A program made the translations under genes and the position numbers. A stretch of 64,000 bases of DNA from VXYK01 sp965221585 (GTDB taxonomy: Bacteria; Actinomycetota; Acidimicrobiia; Acidimicrobiales; Aldehydirespiratoraceae). Shown in pieces: positions 47,748 to 56,354 of this stretch (positions are counted from its first letter, which is position 1; the number at the start of each line of letters is the position of its first letter). The stretch covers positions 2,480,001-2,544,000 of the forward strand of contig OZ244898.1 in assembly GCA_965221585.1 (NCBI GenBank), in the 5' to 3' direction. Below the pieces are notes generated by a model. It did not search any database. It was not told where the DNA came from and saw nothing but the letters and a program-made list of their open reading frames with translations.

Positions 47748-48559
47748 TGGCGCGGCGTTTCGAGGGGAGGGTGGCGCTGGCCACAGGTTCAACTCAAGGG
47801 GTGGGAGCGGCCCTGCTGCAGCTGATGGCCGACGAAGGCCTCGCCGGTGCAGTAGTCACCGGGCGCAACGCCGAACGAGGATCAGCGGTGCGTGACGAAC
47901 TCGAGGCCAAGGGATGCTCGGCGATCTTCGTACAGGCGGACCTCGGCGACGCCGAGCAGGTGGAAGCGCTGATCACCGCTGCCGACGAGCGGTTCGGAAG
48001 GATCGACCATCTCGCCAACTGCGGCGCTCTCACCGACCGTGGCGATGTCTGGGACACCAGCGTCGAGCTGTTCGACGCGATGATGGCGGTCAACGCCAGA
48101 GCGCCCTTCCTGCTCACCCAGGGCGTGGCCCGGATCGCCCGCCGCAACGGCACGGCAGCTTCGGTGGTCAATGTCGGCAGCATGTCGGGGCACGGCGGGC
48201 AGCCCTTCATTACCGCCTACTGCATCTCCAAGGGCGCGCTGATGACGATGACCAAGAACCTGGCCTACCAGCTGATGCGGCACCGCATTCGTGTGGTCAC
48301 AGTCAACCCGGGCTGGATGGACACACCCGGCGAAGACGCGACCCAGCGCAAACACCACGGGGCCGTCGACGGCTGGCTCGAGGCTGCCGCGGCGGCCCGG
48401 CCTTGGGGCCGGTTGGTGTCAATCCGCGAACTGGTCACCACCATGGCTTTCGTACTGAGCGACGAGTCCGGGTTGATGAGCGGATCGATCATCGATCTCG
48501 ACCAGTCCGTGCAGGGAGCAGGCGAACCGCCCGTTCCGCCCGCCGAGCTCGGCCCGTGA
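47747..48559 (+). CDS. SDR-family oxidoreductase in the inositol operon
   Basis: A 270-residue short-chain dehydrogenase. GSTQGVGAALLQL is the nucleotide loop, TGRNAERG suggests NADP preference, NCGALTDRGD replaces the NNAG motif, and Ser in NVGSMSGHG with YCISKGA give the catalytic set. ATG 47747 overlaps the iolD stop (TGATG), and its stop overlaps the next gene (GTGA). Likely a dehydrogenase acting on an inositol or inosose derivative. Confidence 0.87.
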   Translation: MARRFEGRVALATGSTQGVGAALLQLMADEGLAGAVVTGRNAERGSAVRDELEAKGCSAIFVQADLGDAEQVEALITAADERFGRIDHLANCGALTDRGDVWDTSVELFDAMMAVNARAPFLLTQGVARIARRNGTAASVVNVGSMSGHGGQPFITAYCISKGALMTMTKNLAYQLMRHRIRVVTVNPGWMDTPGEDATQRKHHGAVDGWLEAAAAARPWGRLVSIRELVTTMAFVLSDESGLMSGSIIDLDQSVQGAGEPPVPPAELGP

Positions 48560-50016
48560 CCGCGACACTGCGCGACTACAGCCTGGCCGGACCGGAGAAC
48601 CGCCGAGCCTGCGAAGCCGGACTGGCCGGCGCACCCTGGTGGAAACCACCCATCGACGAGGACCGGCTCGCCGAGTTGATGGCACGCAGCAATGCTCGTG
48701 CAGCACGCGACACCGCGTTGTGGCTCGGCGCGATCATCGCCTTGGCCGTGCTGATTGTGGCGAGTTGGTTCTCCTGGTATTCGCTGCCCTTGCTGTTCGT
48801 CTACGGGGCCCTCTACGGCGGGGCAGCCGACTCTCGTTGGCACGAATGCGGCCACGGCACCGCCTTTCGGTCCACGACGGCCAACAACGTCATCTACTAC
48901 ATCGCTTCGTTCATGTTGTGGCGTGAACCAACCATGTGGCGTTGGTCCCACTACCGGCATCACTCCGACACGATCATCGTGGGACGCGACGCAGAAATCG
49001 TGTTTCCGCGTCCACCCAGCGTACGCGCGCTGCCCCTCACGTTCTCCCATGTCGTCAACGGTCCGAGGATGCTGTGGCGCCTGCTGTGCCACGCCGCAGG
49101 TCGCATCGACGCCGACGCCGCTGATTTCATCCCGCTATCCGAGCATCGGCGTTTGATCTTCGAGGATCGGGTCTTTGCGGCGGTCCTCGCCGCGGCGGTC
49201 GGTACGTCGCTGGTCCTGTGGCATCCGCTGCCCGTGCTGTTGGTCGGGTTGCCGACCATCTACGGCGGTTGGCTGGTGGTGTTCTTCGGGATCACCCAGC
49301 ACGCCGGCCTTCGCGAGGATGTGCTGGATCATCGGTTGAACACCCGCACCGTGTACATGAACCCGCTGTTCAGGTTCCTGTACTCGAACATGAACTACCA
49401 CATCGAGCATCACCTGTTTCCGGGTGTGCCCTACCATGCCCTGCCCGCACTTCACGAGGAGATCAAGGATTCGCTGCCGCCCGCGCTGCCCAACACCCGT
49501 GCGGCGTACCGGGAACTGCTCGGGGCGATCCGCCGACAGTCGAAAGACCCGACCTGGGAGCTGCCTGACCGGCGGATCCCCGAAGTACCCGACGCGTCAC
49601 TGAGCCTCGTTGATCACGGCCCGATCGTTCCCGAGACTGCCCAGGCGGCGGTTGCCGGCCATGTCGATCTCGGCGAACTGAACGGGATCGCGGTGGGACG
49701 GGCGCGCCGTTGCGATCTCGGCGAGCAGACATATGCGCTCTACCGGCTCAGCGAGACCGAGGTAGCCGTGAGCGACGGGCTCTGCACCCACGCTGCAGCA
49801 CATCTGTCCGAAGGTTTGATCCTTGACGGGGTGATCGAGTGTCCCAAACACAACGGGCGCTTCGATCTAAGGACCGGCGAACCGCTGCGCAGACCAGTCA
49901 CTGAGCCGTTGAACATCTATAGGTGCGAGGTTGTCGGAGGGCGGATAGTGGCCGACCTGTCGACTGCCGAGCCCGCAGTCGACAACAGCTCAAACCAACC
50001 CAAGGAGACACCGTGA
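48556..50016 (+). CDS. Diiron desaturase-like oxygenase fused to a Rieske domain (MocD-MocE-like)
   Basis: A 486-residue fusion. Residues about 50-310 are a membrane fatty-acid-desaturase-like domain with hydrophobic spans and three His boxes: H96ECGH100, H132YRHH136 and H282IEHH286. Residues about 360-470 are a Rieske ferredoxin with C410-T-H412 and C429-P-K-H432. In rhizobia, rhizopine (3-O-methyl-scyllo-inosamine) catabolism uses a separate oxygenase-like MocD and ferredoxin MocE, with MocF as reductase. Here both parts form one chain inside an iol operon, so oxidative O-demethylation of a methyl-inositol is a good hypothesis. A reductase is not found nearby. GTG 48556 overlaps the SDR stop. 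Confidence 0.85.
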   Translation: MTATLRDYSLAGPENRRACEAGLAGAPWWKPPIDEDRLAELMARSNARAARDTALWLGAIIALAVLIVASWFSWYSLPLLFVYGALYGGAADSRWHECGHGTAFRSTTANNVIYYIASFMLWREPTMWRWSHYRHHSDTIIVGRDAEIVFPRPPSVRALPLTFSHVVNGPRMLWRLLCHAAGRIDADAADFIPLSEHRRLIFEDRVFAAVLAAAVGTSLVLWHPLPVLLVGLPTIYGGWLVVFFGITQHAGLREDVLDHRLNTRTVYMNPLFRFLYSNMNYHIEHHLFPGVPYHALPALHEEIKDSLPPALPNTRAAYRELLGAIRRQSKDPTWELPDRRIPEVPDASLSLVDHGPIVPETAQAAVAGHVDLGELNGIAVGRARRCDLGEQTYALYRLSETEVAVSDGLCTHAAAHLSEGLILDGVIECPKHNGRFDLRTGEPLRRPVTEPLNIYRCEVVGGRIVADLSTAEPAVDNSSNQPKETP

Positions 50017-50032
50017 ACCCGAAGGAGAGATC

Positions 50033-51046
50033 GTGAGCGACGTGCGAGTAGGAGTGCTGGGTGTCGGCCGAATCGGCCGGATGCACTCGGAACTCATTCA
50101 ACGTCGGGCCGAGGGCGCCTCGCTGGTTGCCGTCTACGACGTGTTCGACGAGAGTTCCCAGGGAGTCGCTTCGGAGTTCGGCGCCCGGTCCGCTGCGTCG
50201 CCCGAGGAGCTGATCAACGCCGACGATGTGGACGCGATTGCGGTGTGCACCCCCACCGACACCCATATCGACTTTCTGGTCGCGGCGGCGGAGGCCGGCA
50301 AACCGGTGTTCATGGAGAAGCCCCTCTCGCTCGACCTTTCCGAGGTCGACCGTGGGATCGCTGCCGCGCAGGCCGGCGGGATCGCTGTGCAAGTCGGTTT
50401 CAACCGGCGTTTCGACGCAAGTCACAAGGCGGTGCGTGACATCGTGGCCAGCGGTCAGATAGGCGATGTGCAGATGGTGCGGATCACCAGCCGCGACCCC
50501 GCCCCGCCCCCCATCTCCTATATCGACTCCTCGGGCGGGATTTTCTTGGACATGACCATCCACGACTTCGACATGGCCCGGTATGTGACCGGCAGTGAGG
50601 TCGTCGAGGTGTACGCCACGGGGGCGGTGATGGTCGATCCGGCTATCGGGGAGGCGGGCGACCTCGACACTGTGGTCGTGGTGATGACCCACGAGAACGG
50701 TGCGATCACCACCATCGACAACAGCCGTCAGGCTGTATACGGCTACGACCAGCGAGTTGAGGCGTTCGGTTCGGCGGGGATGGTCACTTCGGACAATCCG
50801 GGTGTGACCACCACGTCGAAGCGCACCGCCACAGGCTCAACGGGTTCGACCATCCCGTACTTCTTCCTGGACCGCTACATCCCTTCGTACCTGGCCGAGT
50901 GGACGGATTTTGTGGCGATGGTCCGTGACGGTGCGCCGTCGCCGGTCACGTTGCACGACGGACGCGCCCCGCTGGTGATCGGACTGGCCGCCTGGCGTTC
51001 GGTTCACGAAGGGCGTCCCGTCGAGACCAAGGAGATCACACCATGA
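50033..51046 (+). CDS. iolG: Inositol 2-dehydrogenase
   Basis: A 337-residue Gfo/Idh/MocA dehydrogenase of the IolG branch. GVLGVGRIGRMHSELIQRR, FMEKPLSLDLSEV with catalytic Lys, QVGFNRRFD and SGGIFLDMTIHDFDMARYV match bacterial inositol dehydrogenases, which oxidise myo-inositol to scyllo-inosose with NAD. GTG 50033 has AAGGAG ideally placed. It overlaps iolB by 4 bases. Confidence 0.9.
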   Translation: MSDVRVGVLGVGRIGRMHSELIQRRAEGASLVAVYDVFDESSQGVASEFGARSAASPEELINADDVDAIAVCTPTDTHIDFLVAAAEAGKPVFMEKPLSLDLSEVDRGIAAAQAGGIAVQVGFNRRFDASHKAVRDIVASGQIGDVQMVRITSRDPAPPPISYIDSSGGIFLDMTIHDFDMARYVTGSEVVEVYATGAVMVDPAIGEAGDLDTVVVVMTHENGAITTIDNSRQAVYGYDQRVEAFGSAGMVTSDNPGVTTTSKRTATGSTGSTIPYFFLDRYIPSYLAEWTDFVAMVRDGAPSPVTLHDGRAPLVIGLAAWRSVHEGRPVETKEITP

Positions 51047-51897
51047 CCCCGACGTCGTCGGCTGCAGCATCAGGCCCTATTCGGTCTTCCGACGGCCCGG
51101 GCCGGATCATCGAGATCACCCCTGAGACCGCAAACTGGACCTATCTGAGCTTCTCGGTTCTCGAACTGGACACCGCCACCGCTTTCGACGAGGTGCTCGA
51201 CAGCCAGGAGACCGCCATCGTGCCGCTGAGCGGCGCCGGTGAGGTCCATGCAGGCGGCGAGGTCTTCGAGCTGGCACGCTCCTCGGTCTTCGCGCAGAAA
51301 CCCCACATCGTCTACGTGCCACCCGGGGTCGAGTTCCACATCGAGACCAGTGGCCGGTTCAGTTGCGCCGTCGGGTCCGCCCCTGCGGAGGGAAGGCTGC
51401 CTTTGCGACTGTTCCGACCCGACGAGATGCGCAGTGAGATTCGCGGCGGAGGGGCGGCCCATCGGCAGGTGGTCCACGCGCTGGCGTCGCCTCTGCCTGC
51501 CGAACGCCTGATCCTCTATGAGGTGTACGTGCCTCGGGGCACCTGGTCCGGCTGGCCGCCGCACTGCCACGACGGACGCGACGGATCGCCGTACCTTGAG
51601 GAGGTCTACTACTTCCGCCTCGACCGGCCCGAAGGCTACGCGCATCACCGGAATTGGCGTGACGACGAGCGCTTCGACGAGACCTTGGTGATCAAAGACG
51701 GTGACGTGGCCCTGGTGCCGAAGGGCTACCACACTTCGGTGGCGTGCCCCGGGTCGAACATGTTCTTCCTCAACTACCTGGCCGGTGATCTTCAGGGCGA
51801 TGATCGTGGCACTCCCCCGTGTTTCGCTGCTGAGCACACTTGGATCGAAGCCGATTGGAATGCTGGCGAGTGGGGTCTGCCAGTCGTCACCTCGTAA
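51043..51897 (+). CDS. iolB: 5-deoxy-glucuronate isomerase
   Basis: A 284-residue double-cupin enzyme converting 5-deoxy-D-glucuronate to 2-deoxy-5-keto-D-gluconate. GWPPHCHDGRDGSPYLEEV with metal His/Glu, YFRLDRPEGYAHHRN and VALVPKGYHTSVACPGS with the second metal His are characteristic. Follows iolG with ATGA overlap. Confidence 0.94.
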   Translation: MTPTSSAAASGPIRSSDGPGRIIEITPETANWTYLSFSVLELDTATAFDEVLDSQETAIVPLSGAGEVHAGGEVFELARSSVFAQKPHIVYVPPGVEFHIETSGRFSCAVGSAPAEGRLPLRLFRPDEMRSEIRGGGAAHRQVVHALASPLPAERLILYEVYVPRGTWSGWPPHCHDGRDGSPYLEEVYYFRLDRPEGYAHHRNWRDDERFDETLVIKDGDVALVPKGYHTSVACPGSNMFFLNYLAGDLQGDDRGTPPCFAAEHTWIEADWNAGEWGLPVVTS

Positions 51898-51907
51898 GCC
51901 TCACGCC

Positions 51908-52768
51908 ATGAGCCTGGAGGGAATCTCGGACAATGGCCGCTTTTGCGTGTTGGCCATCGACCATCGCGACTCGCTGCGCAAGTTTTTGTCGCCCGACGAC
52001 CTTGACGCTGTATCAGCCGACGAGCTGACCGACCTGAAGGTCGACATTGTGCGTGAGTTGGCGCCGATGGCTACAGGCGTGATGCTTGAACCGGAGTATT
52101 CGATCCCCCAGGTCGCCGATGCAGGGGCGTTGCCTTCCGCTGTCGGTTTCGTAGCTGCACTCGAGTCGCAGGGCTACCTCGGCGAGTTGGGTTCCGCCCC
52201 CACCACCGTGCTCGACGGCTGGTCGGTCGAGGCTGCAGCGGTCTGCGGGGCGGACGCCGCCAAGCTGTTGTTGCCGTACCATCCCGACCGTGCGCTGGCG
52301 GTTGAGCAGCGAGCGGTCGCTGCCGAGGTGATCACCGAGTGCCGCCGGGTTCAGATTCCGCTGGTGCTTGAGCCGTTGTTCTACGATCTCGACGATCCCC
52401 GCGACCGGCGTCGTGTGGTTGTCGAGACCGCTCGTGAGTTCGCCGCAGCCGACCCTCACCTACTGAAGCTGCCGTTCCCGGTCGATCCTGTCGTCGAACC
52501 CGCCAGGGATGTCTGGCTCGATGCCTGTGAGGAAATGAACGAGCTGATCCCGATGCCTTGGACGCTGCTTTCGGGAGGCGGCGATTTCGAGTCTTTCTTC
52601 GCCCAGGTCGAGGTGGCACTCGAGGCCGGTTCGTCGGGCTGCATGGTCGGCCGAGCCCTCTGGGGCGAAGCCGCCAGAGCCACTCCCTCCGACCGCCCCG
52701 CAATCCTCAAATCCCTGATCGCCCCCCGCCTCTCCCGCCTCCATTCCCTGGTCTGCAACCGACCCTAG
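51908..52768 (+). CDS. LacD-like class I aldolase (possible IolJ function)
   Basis: A 286-residue TIM-barrel protein. CVLAIDHRDSLRKFL is the start block of the tagatose-1,6-bisphosphate aldolase (LacD) and related YihT group; KLLLPYHPD and HLLKLPFPVD contain Lys residues at Schiff-base and phosphate positions, and LSGGGDFESFF follows. At the end of the iol operon it is the best candidate to split 6-phospho-2-deoxy-5-ketogluconate into dihydroxyacetone phosphate and malonate semialdehyde, replacing the unrelated class II aldolase IolJ; this is inferred. ATG 51908 lies 10 bases after iolB, with a weak ribosome binding site. Confidence 0.82.
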   Translation: MSLEGISDNGRFCVLAIDHRDSLRKFLSPDDLDAVSADELTDLKVDIVRELAPMATGVMLEPEYSIPQVADAGALPSAVGFVAALESQGYLGELGSAPTTVLDGWSVEAAAVCGADAAKLLLPYHPDRALAVEQRAVAAEVITECRRVQIPLVLEPLFYDLDDPRDRRRVVVETAREFAAADPHLLKLPFPVDPVVEPARDVWLDACEEMNELIPMPWTLLSGGGDFESFFAQVEVALEAGSSGCMVGRALWGEAARATPSDRPAILKSLIAPRLSRLHSLVCNRP

Positions 52769-52816
52769 GAGCGATGCTACGTCGACCAAGAGTTGACGAA
52801 CTTCCTGACGGGGCGC

Positions 52817-53758
52817 TCAACGGGGTGGGGGGCTTTCGATCAGTTCGATGCAGGTTCCGTCGGGGTCCTCGAAGAAGAGTGCCCTCAGGTCCGACGGCAG
52901 TCCGGGACCCATCTCCAGTTCAGCCGGCGGGGAATGGCAGCTGACCCCGGAATCGATCAGTGCGGCATAGTCCCGGTTGATGTCGTCTGTGAGAAGCGCG
53001 ATGCGAAAGATGCCCAACTCGTTGGCCCGCCGTCGACCAGAGCCCCCGGCGCGAGGCTCGATCCATTCGACCAAATCGACGACGAACCCCGAACCGCCGT
53101 CGGTCTTCGCGCCAACGGACAAGGCGTCCCAGACCACCGAACCTTCAACCCTCAGTCCGGCACCGGGCCGAGGTTCTGCCCGGCGAGCACGCGTCCGTGC
53201 ATCCAAGCCCAGCACATCGCAGTAGAAGCGCCGGGACCGCTCCAAGTCGGAACAGTTGACGTTGACGCCCGCCAGGCGGGTGTTCTCCCCCTCGACAAAG
53301 AGCACCGCGGTGCCGTCCGGGTCGGAACACATGAACATCTCGGCATCAGCCATGCCGTTGACACCCAAACCCAGACGGCCCGGAGGTGACCACACATCGT
53401 GCCCGGCCTCGCTGAGCCGCCGGTGCAGCCCAGCCAGGTCGTCACTGAGGATGCAGAGCCGACAGAAGCCCAACTCGGCAAGAGAATCCGGAGGCGACCC
53501 CGACGGCGGCGGCACCTTCCACTCCAGCAAGTCGAGCACAACCCCGCCAGAAGCATCATCCCCGGCCATGATCCAGGCATCCCACTGCACCTCGGGCAAG
53601 CCGAACGCCCCTCCCGGTTGGGGCTGCTCCGGCCGAGTGCGAACCATCTTCTTCAACCCCACCAGATCTCCGTAGAACCCCAGCGATCGCTCCAGGTCCG
53701 AACAGTTCACATTGACATGAAAAAACGACAGCGACCCGACATGCACGGGAGTCTGCAT
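52817..53758 (-). CDS. Two-domain VOC (glyoxalase/dioxygenase-fold) protein
   Basis: A 313-residue protein with tandem VOC domains. Domain 1 begins FHVNVNCSDLERSLGFYGDLVGL and ends GTAVLFVE; domain 2 begins VNVNCSDLERSRRFYCDVLGL and ends GTCIELIE. The repeated NVNCSDLERS shows internal duplication. VOC proteins bind a metal and act as dioxygenases, glyoxalases or resistance proteins; the metal set (His near VNV, Glu in ELIE) seems present in domain 2 only in part. ATG 53758 is chosen; the open frame runs on to 54427 but that part lies antisense in the MFS gene. Ends 49 bases from the aldolase stop. Confidence 0.84.
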   Translation of the reverse strand: MQTPVHVGSLSFFHVNVNCSDLERSLGFYGDLVGLKKMVRTRPEQPQPGGAFGLPEVQWDAWIMAGDDASGGVVLDLLEWKVPPPSGSPPDSLAELGFCRLCILSDDLAGLHRRLSEAGHDVWSPPGRLGLGVNGMADAEMFMCSDPDGTAVLFVEGENTRLAGVNVNCSDLERSRRFYCDVLGLDARTRARRAEPRPGAGLRVEGSVVWDALSVGAKTDGGSGFVVDLVEWIEPRAGGSGRRRANELGIFRIALLTDDINRDYAALIDSGVSCHSPPAELEMGPGLPSDLRALFFEDPDGTCIELIESPPPR

Positions 53759-53890
53759 AACACAGTTCGCGCTCGTGAACGCAAACACCCAGAAACTAAG
53801 ACTCGGGAAACCCGAGCGGAGGGTAGTGTTGGCGGGCTTGGGACGACTCGCGGTGGAGCCGATTCTGCCGCGCTGCTGAGGTAGGGAACC

Positions 53891-55123
53891 GTGACAAACA
53901 CACGCGTGAGTCTGGTGATTCCTGTGGGCTTGTTCACGCTCGCGGCCTCGATCGGGATGGTGTTCGCGCTCTTCCACGAACTGCGTGATGCGCACAACCT
54001 GAGCGGAGGCGCGATCGGCTGGATCGCCGGAGTGTCGTTCTTCGCCGCGGTCGCCTCGCAGATCCTGATCGCACCCTTCGCAGACCGTGGCTACGCACGT
54101 CGGGTCATGGTGTTGTCGGTGCTGAGCGGAGTGGTCGCGTCGCTGATCTTCGCCGTCGCTTCGGAAGCCTGGCAGTTCGTGTTTGCACGGACCGTTGCGG
54201 GGCTCGCCTTCGGCGCCTTCCTGCCTGCGGCGCAAGCCCTGTTCACCGCGGCAGATCCCGAGCGCGCAGGGCAGCACCTCGGTCGACTCGCCGGGATCCA
54301 GACCGCGGGTTTCATAGTCGGCCCCGGGATAGGCGCCGGACTCGTTGCCGCCTGGGGTCTCGATGCTCCGTTCTATTGCCTCGCCGCCGCCCTGGCACTG
54401 CTGGTCGCTCCTATCGCCACTACCCACGTCGACGAGGTCGTATCGGACGGCCCTGACTTGGGAGTGTTCCAGAACACAGTCGAAATGCTTCGCACGATGG
54501 CAAGAATCAGTCGACGTCGAGAAGCACTGGCTGCTGCAATATTGAGCGCGGCGCTGATCATGCCGGCCGGAATGTACGAGGCGATCTGGGCAATCTTCCT
54601 GCAGGATCTGGGAGCGTCAACCACATTCATCGGCGTGAGCCTGGTGCTGTACGGGTTGCCGTTCATGATCGCCGCACCCATCGGCGGGCGGCTCGCGGAC
54701 CGCCACGGGCCGATGCGGATCGCCATGGTCGCGCTGGCCGCGATCATCCCGCTGACCGTGGTCTACGGACATCTCACCGTGCCGTTGCTGTTGATGAGCC
54801 TGGCCATGATCGAAGGCGCGGCCAACGGTCTGGGGATGCCGTCGGCCCAGACGCTCATGGCTCTGTCCACCAAGGACGGGGAGCGCGCAACCGGGCAGGG
54901 GCTCGCAGCCGCGACTGGGCAGCTGGCCGCGGGCGTGAGCGCGCTGGTGGCCCCAAGACTCTTCGAGGACTACGGCCCCGAATGGACCTTCTTCTGGGTG
55001 GCAGTGGCGATCCTCGTCCTGAGCACGCTCGGATTCGCGATCGGCCTCGGTGACCGCACCAAGAGCCGGACCGTGCCGATCCGCAGCTACGGCCTGTTGC
55101 GAATCCGCGGAGGCGGCCGCTAG
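53891..55123 (+). CDS. Major facilitator superfamily transporter
   Basis: A 410-residue inner-membrane protein with about 12 TM spans. The loop 2-3 motif is FADRGYARRVMVLSVL, the antiporter-like motif is IQTAGFIVGPGIGAGL (TM5), and GGRLADRHGPMRIAM repeats the loop motif in the second half. The TM5 motif suggests a drug/proton antiporter-type exporter, but substrate is not determined. GTG 53891, with AGGTAGGG upstream. Confidence 0.87.
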   Translation: MTNTRVSLVIPVGLFTLAASIGMVFALFHELRDAHNLSGGAIGWIAGVSFFAAVASQILIAPFADRGYARRVMVLSVLSGVVASLIFAVASEAWQFVFARTVAGLAFGAFLPAAQALFTAADPERAGQHLGRLAGIQTAGFIVGPGIGAGLVAAWGLDAPFYCLAAALALLVAPIATTHVDEVVSDGPDLGVFQNTVEMLRTMARISRRREALAAAILSAALIMPAGMYEAIWAIFLQDLGASTTFIGVSLVLYGLPFMIAAPIGGRLADRHGPMRIAMVALAAIIPLTVVYGHLTVPLLLMSLAMIEGAANGLGMPSAQTLMALSTKDGERATGQGLAAATGQLAAGVSALVAPRLFEDYGPEWTFFWVAVAILVLSTLGFAIGLGDRTKSRTVPIRSYGLLRIRGGGR

Positions 55124-55126
55124 CAG

Positions 55127-56305
55127 CTAGACGGCCCGTTGAGTAAGCGCCAGTCCGTTTTCGCGCATGATCTTGCGGATCTCCGCCGAGTTGAACCCTT
55201 CGAGATCGTGAACGAAATCGGTCGGCTCTGGCAGGCCCTCGGCGTGGGGCCAGTCCGAACCGAACAGCATGTGGTCGGCACCGACCTTGCCGCGCAGGTC
55301 CAAAAGGTCGTCCTCGTAGTAGGGCGAGACCCAAACCTGACGACAGAACACCTCGATCGGGTCCTCCGCGAACATGTGCTTCTGTTGACGGTAGGTCTTG
55401 TCGAACTTCTTGAACAGCGGTTGAACCCACTCCGAGCCGGTCTCGATCGTCGCAACCCGAATGTTGGTGTGCTCGCTCAGCACGCCCTCGCCGATCAACG
55501 AAGCCAGGGCATCGCTGATGGGCGAGTAGGTGAGCAGTGACTTGAAGGCGTTCTGGCGGAACGACTCGAACTCGGTGGTCATACCCCAGTAGTCGCTCAG
55601 GAACTCATATCCCGCATCGCCGGAGTGCATCGCCAGGGTGATGCCATGGGCATTCATTTTCTTCCAGAACGGGTCGTGGGCCGGGTCGCCGAGCGACCGG
55701 CGGCCGCCCCTGCCGTCCGGCACCGACGACGGACGCATGTTGACCACACGCACGTCCCGTTCGATCATCCAGTCGAGTTGGTCGAGAGCCCAGTCGACAT
55801 CGGCAAGGGTGATGTAGCCCGCGGTGAAGATCCGGTTCTTGTATGCAAATCCCCAATCTTCATCAAGCCAGCGGTTGAATCCGGCGAAAGCGGTAACCAC
55901 GGCTTCGGTGTCATGGTCCAGAGAGGACTCCATCCCCACCCCGAGGGTCGGGAACAGGAAGCACGCCTCGAGGTTCTGGCGGTCCATGACCGACAGCCGC
56001 TTGTCACGGTCACGGTACTCGTCGGGAATCGGCACGAGTTCCCCGAAGGCGGCGACGATGTCGTCTCTGGCCACCTTGCCACGGAAGTAGTCGTCAAGGC
56101 AGCCCGGGCGGGCCACGGGGTCGAAGGTCGGGTTGGGGATGAACCGGTTGACCCGGCCGCCGACCAGCAGGCGTTTGCGACCGTTGATCTCCGCCCACTG
56201 CATGCAGCGTTTGTGCATCTTGGGGTCCACGTGGCGGATGAAGGCGTCCTCCGCCTCGTAATAGTGGTTGTCGGCGTCGAACGCCTTGAAGTCAAGCTCA
56301 GCCAT
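55127..56305 (-). CDS. Amidohydrolase_2-family protein
   Basis: A 392-residue metal-dependent hydrolase/decarboxylase of the amidohydrolase_2 family. FDADNHYYEAEDAF is the N-terminal metal motif, with VVNMRPSSVP, TLAMHSGDAGYEFL (metal His) and LFGSDWPHAEG (metal Asp) following. Relatives include aromatic-acid decarboxylases such as ACMSD. A second, different family member follows 49 bases upstream on the same strand, so the pair may act in one aromatic or cyclic-compound pathway. Confidence 0.86.
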   Translation of the reverse strand: MAELDFKAFDADNHYYEAEDAFIRHVDPKMHKRCMQWAEINGRKRLLVGGRVNRFIPNPTFDPVARPGCLDDYFRGKVARDDIVAAFGELVPIPDEYRDRDKRLSVMDRQNLEACFLFPTLGVGMESSLDHDTEAVVTAFAGFNRWLDEDWGFAYKNRIFTAGYITLADVDWALDQLDWMIERDVRVVNMRPSSVPDGRGGRRSLGDPAHDPFWKKMNAHGITLAMHSGDAGYEFLSDYWGMTTEFESFRQNAFKSLLTYSPISDALASLIGEGVLSEHTNIRVATIETGSEWVQPLFKKFDKTYRQQKHMFAEDPIEVFCRQVWVSPYYEDDLLDLRGKVGADHMLFGSDWPHAEGLPEPTDFVHDLEGFNSAEIRKIMRENGLALTQRAV

Positions 56306-56354
56306 GAAGCCACTCTATGCATGCACCGCGAGGAGGCAAAGTTGACGCTGCGAA

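Noticed and set aside
47914..48555. N-terminal extension of the desaturase-Rieske protein
   Set aside because: The extension is out of frame with, and inside, the SDR gene, and is Arg/Gly-rich shadow sequence; GTG 48556 with GTGA overlap fits.
52817..54427. A 536-residue form of the VOC protein
   Set aside because: The first ~220 residues are antisense to the MFS transporter and are of low-complexity charged type; ATG 53758 begins the first VOC domain.
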